Source of the DNA: a virus
Virus record (IMG/VR): IMGVR_UViG_3300007537_000012
Span: 1 to 28,167 of that record
DNA length: 28,167 bases
Strand: one strand, 5' to 3'
Shown piece by piece: positions 13,674 to 21,877 of the stretch. Made by a program: the position numbers and the translations under genes. How positions within the stretch are numbered: position 1 is the first letter of the stretch; each line of letters starts with the position of its first letter. The notes beneath the pieces were generated by a model. The model was not told where the DNA came from, made no database searches, and saw only the letters and a list, made by a program, of their open reading frames with translations.

Positions 13674-16403
13674 TTATAATAATTTTTTGTTCGTATACAT
13701 AAACAACCATTCCCCTGCAACTAAATTGCTTTGTCTAAATTTTATAATTTCATAATTATTACCGATTACCAAAATATTCGTTGCACTTGGTAATCTTAGA
13801 TTTGAAGAATGTACGAAATCTACTGTTAGTCCTGCATCAACCTCAATAGTAAGCTCATGATTACTATTTTCATCTTGTAATATGTCTGTTATAGTTTCTG
13901 TTGCATTTGAGGATGTGAGTATAATTCTACCAATATGGGGTTGATTACTCAAATCAATTACAGATAATCCTGTAATATCGTAAGTTCTCCAAAAGTTAGA
14001 AAATCCAGGCACACAGTTTTGATTTTCAACTAATACAGGTATTGTTTCATTATTTATAGTGAAATTTTTAATGGTACAAGCTACTAATTGTCCATTAGTT
14101 AAATCAGTGTTTTCTATACTACCATTTGATATTTCACAGGATTGTATCGCAGTATTAGAGTTAGATGTTAAGTTTATTATTTTGCTGCGGGATTCAATAT
14201 TAGAATCTCTAATAATACCTTTATAATTTAATAATTCTAAGAAAGAATCATGTTTAACTCTAACATCATTTACTTTATCATTACCCCATTGGAAGTTTTC
14301 AATGTTATCAATATAATCTAATGAGTAATAATCATTTGATTCTAATGATTGAGTTTCTGAAAAATATAAAGACTGCACTCTACTTGAGCTTCCACTAAAA
14401 GTATTACCATTCGCATCTATCCAAAAAATCCAAGTTTCTGTTTGACTTCTTACAGATGTAATACCTATCAATGCGGCAAGGGAACTTAATGAATAATTTG
14501 TAATAGTAGGGGATAAATCTTCTGCATTCTCTAACTCTATTTTGTGCATAACAGAAGGTGTAAAGTTATCTCCAACAAAAAGATATAATTTTCCATTATC
14601 TTGTACTGAAGTAACATTAGCGATTGTAGCACCTGTACCAAAACTTGATAGATTAACAATTGATGGTGTATTTGATAAAGAGTTTCCGAAATCTAGCCTA
14701 TTTAACTCTTCTCCGACAGTATCCGTAGCATAGAAAAAATAATATTTTGCATTTTCTTTTATTAGTGTTGAAAAAGCACGCTCTCTTCCATTGAATCCTA
14801 TTGAAAAACTAACCCTGTTTCTTACTTCTTCAGTATGTATATTTAAAATTGAATCTCCAAAATTATAAACACAAAAATCAAAACTATCTCCACCTAATGT
14901 ATGTTTATTAGCAAAAAACACTTTAATTTCACTATTTTCTACAAAAACAGTCATACCATAAGCACCGCCGCCATTTGCAGTTCCATCATCCAAAGTAACA
15001 CTTTTTACAAATGTTAAAGAAGACGCTAGAGCTGTATTAAATTCATATATAGATATTGTATTTCTTGAAGAATCATTAAATACGGAATTTTGGTATAATA
15101 AATACCATTTTGAATTTTTTTCATTATAAAAAGTGCTAATAAATAAAACGTTTTCACAATTACTTAAAACTCCTAAAGACACTTTAGAGGGAATATTATT
15201 AAAAGAGTTTCCAAAGTCTAATCTATATAACACATCTGTAGCACTATCAACAACAAAACCATAACAATTGCCATCTAAATCTTTTTGCATTGCTATTGCC
15301 CTATTATTTACGCTATTAGTTGGTAAAACTCCACTAATTACACTATTGTTTTGTATAGGAGTACCGCTAAGCTCGCCTTGAACTAAATCTATAAAACCAT
15401 CTTCCGTAGTAAATGTAAAACTTTGGTTAGATGTCTTTTGTAAAGCTATCATTCCAGCCCAATCCATCTGATTACCTCTCTTATCCTCTCTATATCTAAT
15501 AGTATCAGTATCAAAATCATAAAGAATATTATCAATTTCAGTTATACTATTAGGCACTTCAGTCCAATCTGAGTTTGTTTCGGGTTCTGAACTCTTACTA
15601 CCTATGTTAAAGTTAAATGTTTTACCATTCCATATTACAGTATTTGCATTAGTACTTGCTTCCCATATAGGGAAGGTTTGGTAGTCTGGAACTAATGCGA
15701 AATATTTTGCTGTTGTATCTAACTCACTAACCGACACAGGTTTAATTAGAATATTCCCATTCGTATTAAGGTGCGTTCTTTTTAATGATGTATTTATTAA
15801 GTAACGTTTAGATACATCTAAGTTGTTTGCATCTTTTAATGCTTTTAATGCGTCATAACTTATTTCTTCGTATACAATACTACTTAATAATTGTTCTTCT
15901 GTCACATTACTTGCATTACCAACCCATATATAATCTTCTGTTAAAGTATTCTTTTGATATACTTGATTTAATACATCAGGTGTTGCAATTAAAGATGCCC
16001 CTGTGCTACCAATAGCAGTATTTGCTTGTACTTCAGCTAACGTAGCTACTTCTAGTAATCCCTTGACTGTCGTAGTAGCATCTGTATTATATAGATTAGC
16101 AATTTCTTGAGCAGTAACTTTAGTGGGTAATCCTGTAGTTATATCTATTATTTCTAAAACATCTGAAGAATCTAATGTACCAATATCTGGTAAATCTTTA
16201 ATAGATATAGGTTTTAATTCACCATCAGGATTTATACGTATAGCATCCCAATCTTCTGAATTTTTAAATAACCCATCTATTAATCTTAAAATAGCAATTA
16301 TAGTATCTTTTTGACCAAATTTTTCATTATTATTAGTCTTTATAAAATTCCATAATCTTTCTATATAATCTTTAGTGAATAATAATTTTCCTAATTTTTT
16401 CAT
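13674..16403 (-). CDS. Fibre-type protein with propeller-like repeats (909 aa)
   Basis: The N-terminal 105 residues look like a virion-attachment region. Residues 108-148 carry a short module (ATTTVKGLLEVATLAE ... GASLIATPDVL) of the tail-fibre-repeat type, also found in the neighbouring fibre gene. Residues about 370-690 have beta-propeller character, with an exact RLDFGNS repeat at 394-400 and 569-575, each followed by N-x-P-S-x-V-x-L. The C-terminus (about 740-909) is a beta-helix-like region ending in a typical Bacteroidetes-phage fibre tip (DFVHSSNLRLPSATN at 862-876). Such proteins bind surface glycans or receptors as head or tail fibres. It has its own promoter-like site. No catalytic site was identified. 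The fibre call is confident in kind; head versus tail location is open. Confidence 0.7.
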   Translation of the reverse strand: MKKLGKLLFTKDYIERLWNFIKTNNNEKFGQKDTIIAILRLIDGLFKNSEDWDAIRINPDGELKPISIKDLPDIGTLDSSDVLEIIDITTGLPTKVTAQEIANLYNTDATTTVKGLLEVATLAEVQANTAIGSTGASLIATPDVLNQVYQKNTLTEDYIWVGNASNVTEEQLLSSIVYEEISYDALKALKDANNLDVSKRYLINTSLKRTHLNTNGNILIKPVSVSELDTTAKYFALVPDYQTFPIWEASTNANTVIWNGKTFNFNIGSKSSEPETNSDWTEVPNSITEIDNILYDFDTDTIRYREDKRGNQMDWAGMIALQKTSNQSFTFTTEDGFIDLVQGELSGTPIQNNSVISGVLPTNSVNNRAIAMQKDLDGNCYGFVVDSATDVLYRLDFGNSFNNIPSKVSLGVLSNCENVLFISTFYNEKNSKWYLLYQNSVFNDSSRNTISIYEFNTALASSLTFVKSVTLDDGTANGGGAYGMTVFVENSEIKVFFANKHTLGGDSFDFCVYNFGDSILNIHTEEVRNRVSFSIGFNGRERAFSTLIKENAKYYFFYATDTVGEELNRLDFGNSLSNTPSIVNLSSFGTGATIANVTSVQDNGKLYLFVGDNFTPSVMHKIELENAEDLSPTITNYSLSSLAALIGITSVRSQTETWIFWIDANGNTFSGSSSRVQSLYFSETQSLESNDYYSLDYIDNIENFQWGNDKVNDVRVKHDSFLELLNYKGIIRDSNIESRSKIINLTSNSNTAIQSCEISNGSIENTDLTNGQLVACTIKNFTINNETIPVLVENQNCVPGFSNFWRTYDITGLSVIDLSNQPHIGRIILTSSNATETITDILQDENSNHELTIEVDAGLTVDFVHSSNLRLPSATNILVIGNNYEIIKFRQSNLVAGEWLFMYTNKKLL

Positions 16404-16428
16404 TGTAATAGTTGTGTAGTTATATTTA

Positions 16429-16459
16429 CAAATATATTAAATATTAAATGTATTCCAAG
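16429..16459 (-). promoter_or_regulatory. Bacteroidetes-type promoter before the propeller fibre gene
   Basis: On the minus strand CTTG (16459-16456) is followed after 19 bases by TATATTTG (16436-16429), the same layout as at 12402-12432. The start codon at 16403 lies about 25 bases beyond the box. It falls in the 76-base gap after the other fibre gene, one of the few gaps of useful size in the left-running block. Confidence 0.65.
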
Positions 16460-16479
16460 TATTAATAATATATAGTTAA

Positions 16480-19353
16480 TTACATATTTTCTAAGTGTGA
16501 ACCTTTTTTCCATGAAGCATAAAATATATCAACTGATAATACTATTAAATTACCCGCAAATGTATCTGCCATAGATGTTCCTGTTCTACCATAAGTTAAT
16601 GAGAATATATCTACAACTCCTGTTGAACCAGATATAGATGCTTCAGGTATTTCTAAAGGATAACTAAAACTTTTAACAATATTATTTTCAGAAACACCAA
16701 TAGATATAATTTCATTAACAGACCTTTGATTAATTGATAATACAGGAGCAGAAGCAGAAGTCTTATATATGTCATCTCCAATACTATTTGTTCCCCATTG
16801 TAGATTAAACTCAATATTCCCAGCACTAGCATCATCTACCATATAATATATAGTCAAATACAGTGGACAAGAAGTATCTATATTTAAAGGTAATTTTTTA
16901 CCACCACCTTTATATCTATCACTAGATGAAGAAAATGAATTTTGATTACCTGCTACAACTAATGTTTTTGAAAAATATAAATCATGATTAGATATAGAGC
17001 TTGTAAGAGTTATTTGAACAAACCTATCTAATCCTAAATTTGTATAATATCTACTTTTACCAAAAGATTCATAAAATCCATCATCATTAAACTCTGTTCT
17101 ATCTGTACCAATTTTGACTTTTGATATTGTAGGAGATGTAGTAATAGTACTTGTAGTTACTAATCTCAACCAATAATATGTAGTACCTAATGTCATAGGG
17201 TCATTTTTAGCCCAAGTATTTAACATTCTGTAATCAAACCTTACTTGATAATCAGTTGGAGATTGTGTTAAAAAATCATTACCATAAGATACATAAGGAG
17301 CAGTGGCTTTACATAAATTAAAGTTTACAGATTCCCAAGATGTTCCATTCCAATATTGAAACTCCATAGTACCCGCTCCTAATGCTGTGGCTACCGTAGT
17401 AGTAACTTTAATACTTGTGAATGCTAAACCTTGAACATTAGAAAAATATAATGCTCCATTTGTAATGTTGTCCATAGTAACTGTACCCGCAGAAACAGTC
17501 TTTAATGTATTACTAACATCCGTAAAAATACCTCCTGATGATTCAGTATATACTAACATTCCCACTGTAAATGAATCACCTTTACCTGTTACAAATTCTC
17601 TACCTGCTGTAGGAAATCCTACATGTAATTCTTGTGCAACATTTAAGGCTTCTTCTTCAACAGTTTTATCAATCAATGTACCCACAATCTCCACGGCTCC
17701 TGTAAGTACTACTTTTGTTAAATCAACACTTACATTATATACTTCCCATTTAGGATTACCTGATATAATAACATCTGTAGTACAATCTTTTACTTCGCAA
17801 TTATGAAATTCTAATGTTCCACCACCAACAGCTTCCCAACCTGTTACACAATATAATGTAACAGTATTATCTATCTTTGATACAACACCATCTTCAAAAT
17901 ATATACCTGTACCAAATGCAGTTGTTTGTGTTAAATCTCCTGAAATATTAGCACCATCTATTATAACATTACAATTTGTCCTACAATAAATACCTATTGT
18001 ATTATTAGTTAATTGTAAATCACTTCCTATATAATTACCTTCTCCTAAATCTAATCCTCGTAATAATGACTCTCTTATAGATAATAAACCTGTATGAATA
18101 TTTAATAAAAAACTACTAGAATTAATTTTATTTAATCTAAAACCTGTTCTAATGTTATCTATTCTAATATCATTAGTATATATTACTTGTTGTGTACCAG
18201 CACCACCATCTTTTATAGTAATAGCTTCAGTATTAGGAGTAGTATTTAAACTAAAACCTCCTACAATATTAATATTACCTAATGGAGATGCCGTACCATT
18301 AAATCCTGTATATTCTATCTCAAATATTGTAGAACCTGCAACATCCTCTGCAACATCTATGGTAGAATCAAATACTCCCAAACCTCTTATACTATAATAA
18401 GGATTATTTAAGGTTACAGTATTTCTCAACCTATAACTTCCTATTACAAATATATTATATTTATTATTAACAGTAGCATTAGCTTCTGCATAAGTTACAG
18501 CATTTTCCAAAGATTGATATTTATGACCTGCAATGTCAGTAGTAAAATTAGAATTTACCCATATAATATTATCAATAGCTCCCAAAGTATTTTGAATATG
18601 AGAAGGTCTAACTACAAGAGAAGCTCCTGTAACAGGGTCTACATCTGTACTATCTTCAAATTCTAATAATGTAGCTAATCTAACAACACCTCTTAATGTT
18701 TCAGTAGCATCATCTGCTATATTAACTACATAATATTTATCATCTGTACTATTATATATTACTATATAATCATGATTGGCTTTAAATTCTCCAACTCCAA
18801 ATATTTTACCATCTTTTCTCTCAACTGTTTTAACACCTGTACCATTAATATCTAATGTAATACCTGTTACAGTATTTGTATTAATACATCTAACATAAGC
18901 CCAAGCACCATCTTCTAATATAAATTCTTCTATTGTAGTAGTATAATTATCTACATTAGCTAATTCCCCATAATATCTACTATTTCCATTTAATAATATC
19001 CAATTATCTTCATTAGATGCAGGATAATCTACTAGCAACCAGACTTCCCTAGTATCTTCTTGAAATACAATAGAACCTTCTTTTACTTCATTAGTCTTAG
19101 ACTTAATACTAGGTTCATCAGATAATAATGCTAACCTAGTAGTTTTATTAGGTACTTCTATATACTCTAATTCTAATAATCTTGCTAACTCTCTTAAATA
19201 TAAATAAGTTAATTCAAATCCTTCTTGATTTATATTATTATGATTGTGATTGTATTTTAATACAAATCTATCTCTATAATTTTTATCTATATTTGCAGCA
19301 TCTACAATATATTTAAAATTGTTTACATAATCTAACTTTACTCCTTTTGGCAT
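16480..19353 (-). CDS. Fibre-type protein with beta-helix domain (957 aa)
   Basis: Residues 1-130 form a mixed N-terminal part ending in NGNSRYYGELANVDNY. Residues 215-255 hold the tail-fibre-repeat-type module (ATETLRGVVRLATLLE ... GASLVVRPSHIQ) shared with the next gene. Residues about 265-560 look like a right-handed parallel beta-helix (pectin-lyase-like; many short Ile/Asn/Gly rungs and an ASPLGNINIVGG turn). Residues 585-957 form a C-terminal beta domain with YWLRLVTT and KIGTDRTEFNDDGFYESFGK (about 745-775), a style I know from fibres of Bacteroidetes phages. It follows the portal gene with a 10-base gap. In a crAss-like virion of known structure, as I recall, a head fibre is encoded directly after the portal, so head fibre is my first guess and tail fibre the alternative. 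Confidence 0.7.
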   Translation of the reverse strand: MPKGVKLDYVNNFKYIVDAANIDKNYRDRFVLKYNHNHNNINQEGFELTYLYLRELARLLELEYIEVPNKTTRLALLSDEPSIKSKTNEVKEGSIVFQEDTREVWLLVDYPASNEDNWILLNGNSRYYGELANVDNYTTTIEEFILEDGAWAYVRCINTNTVTGITLDINGTGVKTVERKDGKIFGVGEFKANHDYIVIYNSTDDKYYVVNIADDATETLRGVVRLATLLEFEDSTDVDPVTGASLVVRPSHIQNTLGAIDNIIWVNSNFTTDIAGHKYQSLENAVTYAEANATVNNKYNIFVIGSYRLRNTVTLNNPYYSIRGLGVFDSTIDVAEDVAGSTIFEIEYTGFNGTASPLGNINIVGGFSLNTTPNTEAITIKDGGAGTQQVIYTNDIRIDNIRTGFRLNKINSSSFLLNIHTGLLSIRESLLRGLDLGEGNYIGSDLQLTNNTIGIYCRTNCNVIIDGANISGDLTQTTAFGTGIYFEDGVVSKIDNTVTLYCVTGWEAVGGGTLEFHNCEVKDCTTDVIISGNPKWEVYNVSVDLTKVVLTGAVEIVGTLIDKTVEEEALNVAQELHVGFPTAGREFVTGKGDSFTVGMLVYTESSGGIFTDVSNTLKTVSAGTVTMDNITNGALYFSNVQGLAFTSIKVTTTVATALGAGTMEFQYWNGTSWESVNFNLCKATAPYVSYGNDFLTQSPTDYQVRFDYRMLNTWAKNDPMTLGTTYYWLRLVTTSTITTSPTISKVKIGTDRTEFNDDGFYESFGKSRYYTNLGLDRFVQITLTSSISNHDLYFSKTLVVAGNQNSFSSSSDRYKGGGKKLPLNIDTSCPLYLTIYYMVDDASAGNIEFNLQWGTNSIGDDIYKTSASAPVLSINQRSVNEIISIGVSENNIVKSFSYPLEIPEASISGSTGVVDIFSLTYGRTGTSMADTFAGNLIVLSVDIFYASWKKGSHLENM

Positions 19354-19363
19354 ATCTAATTAA

Positions 19364-21877
19364 TTAAAGGTTTTTAGTATTTTTAATAGCTTTATTTGTT
19401 TGCTTAGTAGATTCTCCTGATGTAGGATTACTTGCTTTAGCTTTTGCATTCATTTTAGCTATTCTTTCTTCCATAGCTAATTTCTTTTCTTGTATAAGAT
19501 TCTTTTGTTGATTAATTCTAATATCAGCAGAATCTTTTGCCATTTTACCCATTAATTCAGTACGTCTTAATGAGTTTTCTTCAACATTTCTAATATCTTC
19601 TATCCCATCACCATCTGCATCAAGTGTATTCTGGAAACTTAACTGATTGTTCTGACCTTGAATATATAACTCTTCTTTTTTATGTTCATGTCTATTATCA
19701 TCAATTTCCATTTGTGCCAACTTATCAATTTCAGCTTCTAACTCTTTCATCTCCATATCAAACTGTCTTTGCATCTCAACAGCTTCTTTTTCTGATTGCT
19801 GTTGTTGAGCCATTGCTTGCTCCTCTTTATTCTTTAACTGATATAGTATATCTTTTAACATTGCACTATTGTTAGCATATATGATTTCAGATAATTCATA
19901 AGGATTATTACCTTGTGTAGCTAACTTTTCAGCAATACCCCTCATCTTCTCTAACTTACGTCTTTCTTCATTAGACTTATTCATAAATATACCATACTCA
20001 CTATTCATGTGGTCATACCCATCTATATCTACATGAGCCACACTATTATCATCTCTAACAACAGTTAAATGCTTACCCTCTAAATAAGCAAATTGTGTCA
20101 TATCTAAAGTTTTTTGTAATAACCTTTTTTCAAAAGATTCAAACTTGTGAAAAAAGTATTCTGTTATTGCCATACTCCTAGAAATAGATTGTTCAACAGA
20201 ACCCACTGCTTGTGATGCTTGCTGTTGTGATTTTCTAGGTTCTGATATACCTACATATCTATCCCATAAATTCTGTATCTGTAATAATAATTGAGAATAA
20301 AAATTAATCTCATTAAAAGATGTAACATTGATTTTACCTAAGAATTGCGATAACCCCAACTTCCTAATATCAGGGTCTGATAAAGTATAGAACCCTACAC
20401 CTAGTTCTCTAAAAGTTTCTAGGAATTTCTGCCAATTCCAATCTTCCCTACCTTCTCCTCCCATAACAGCTTCAATAGGCATTAAGACCCCTTCACCCTG
20501 ACTCTTTTTTACAGCTTTTTCTAACCTATAAAATATAGAACTAAATAATTTTTGATAAGGTCTACCCATTTTTAAAAATGAAGTAAAATCTGTTTCTGTT
20601 CTATAATAGTATATACCATTATATGATAGCTTCCTAGTTTGTGTAAATAATCTATTAATACCTAAGAATATTCTCCATCTATCAAACTTCCCATTACCTA
20701 AATGTTTTTTATTAGGATATTTCCAATTCTTGGCATTATTTCTATTTTTAAAATGAGAACCGTAAGGGTCTACTACCCATCCTTCCCATATATCATCTAC
20801 CCACTCATATTCTATTGACCAACCTAAGGATTCTAAATCATCAGTTAGTTTAAACTCTTCTGATACTTCAACTTGTTCTAACTCTCCTGTTAGCATATCA
20901 GGATATGTAACAATACCTATTTTTCTATACATTCTCCATTGACAATGTATAACTTCTATTAACACATCATTACTAACATTGTTCCATTGGGTAGATTTAA
21001 AATAATGTGGATAAATAGAACCTAATCTATTCATACCTGTCAGAGATGTATCATCTAATAATTCAACCATGTCATCATCCATCTCATCTCTAAAATAATC
21101 TAATATCTGTGACGGCGACCAATTATATCTTACACATACCCAATCAGCATCTTCTATAAATCTATATGTATAATCATTACTATTAGCAGCATGGTCTATA
21201 TCCTTAGGACTAATTGGAATATTAGTTACATCATCATCTCTAACATCAGTTCTACAATATGTTTGACCAGCTATTAAAAAATGTTTCCACATTTCAATAC
21301 GCTTATCTTCATATTCATCTTCCTGTGTATAATAATCCATTATATTCTGACCTCTCAACGCCTTATTATCTTTATAAGAAGTATTCCACTTATCTAACTT
21401 TTTATCCAAAGATTGTGATTCAGGCTCATTACCTAAGTTTAAATCAGTAAACCTATTAAATAAATCTTTTTTAATAAATGCAGATTCTTCTTCTTTTTTC
21501 TTAGATGCAGCATCAGGACTCTTATTCTCTACTTGATAAGATAAAGGTCTGTCAATCATCTCACCTATAAGTAATGCAAAATTACTATATAATAAATTAT
21601 AATCATCTACTTTACTCTCATTACCTTTATCATTATTCTTTTCATTGGTAGGATTAGTTACGGTGTTTACCCAGGATTTAGGAACTTTTCCCGCTGCTAA
21701 ATCATATAAATCTGTTAATTCATCATAATGGTCATACCTGTTTAAATCTCCATAAAATCTACTATTAGAATATATATACTCTATCCAATCCTTCATCACA
21801 TCAAAATTATCTTTCATCTTTTCACGTTCTGAAAGTTTTGCAGGAGGTCGTTGTGTATTTAATAAATGATTTGCCAT
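19364..21877 (-). CDS. Portal protein
   Basis: The 837-residue product has the size of crAss-like portals. The N-terminus carries SEREKMKDNFDVMKDWIEYI and RFYGDLNRYDHYDE. The body is mixed alpha/beta with many Trp/Tyr, including WSIEYEWVDDIWEGWVVD (353-370). Residues 520-600 (FYSQLLLQIQNLWDRYVGIS, then EPRKSQQQASQAVGSVEQ and a long helix) match the stem and tunnel-helix part of portals. From about residue 680 a long Gln/Glu/Lys-rich coiled coil follows, broken at 753-761 by DADGDGIED, a dockerin-like calcium loop. Portals form the dodecamer at one vertex through which DNA enters and leaves. The start codon shares one base with the terminase stop (TAATG), so the two are coupled, as expected for packaging partners. 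Confidence 0.85.
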   Translation of the reverse strand: MANHLLNTQRPPAKLSEREKMKDNFDVMKDWIEYIYSNSRFYGDLNRYDHYDELTDLYDLAAGKVPKSWVNTVTNPTNEKNNDKGNESKVDDYNLLYSNFALLIGEMIDRPLSYQVENKSPDAASKKKEEESAFIKKDLFNRFTDLNLGNEPESQSLDKKLDKWNTSYKDNKALRGQNIMDYYTQEDEYEDKRIEMWKHFLIAGQTYCRTDVRDDDVTNIPISPKDIDHAANSNDYTYRFIEDADWVCVRYNWSPSQILDYFRDEMDDDMVELLDDTSLTGMNRLGSIYPHYFKSTQWNNVSNDVLIEVIHCQWRMYRKIGIVTYPDMLTGELEQVEVSEEFKLTDDLESLGWSIEYEWVDDIWEGWVVDPYGSHFKNRNNAKNWKYPNKKHLGNGKFDRWRIFLGINRLFTQTRKLSYNGIYYYRTETDFTSFLKMGRPYQKLFSSIFYRLEKAVKKSQGEGVLMPIEAVMGGEGREDWNWQKFLETFRELGVGFYTLSDPDIRKLGLSQFLGKINVTSFNEINFYSQLLLQIQNLWDRYVGISEPRKSQQQASQAVGSVEQSISRSMAITEYFFHKFESFEKRLLQKTLDMTQFAYLEGKHLTVVRDDNSVAHVDIDGYDHMNSEYGIFMNKSNEERRKLEKMRGIAEKLATQGNNPYELSEIIYANNSAMLKDILYQLKNKEEQAMAQQQQSEKEAVEMQRQFDMEMKELEAEIDKLAQMEIDDNRHEHKKEELYIQGQNNQLSFQNTLDADGDGIEDIRNVEENSLRRTELMGKMAKDSADIRINQQKNLIQEKKLAMEERIAKMNAKAKASNPTSGESTKQTNKAIKNTKNL

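Noticed and set aside
17465-18397. Two plus-strand open frames opposite the beta-helix fibre
   Set aside because: They are opposite a long fibre gene with recognisable C-terminal fibre motifs, and no regulatory signal precedes them.
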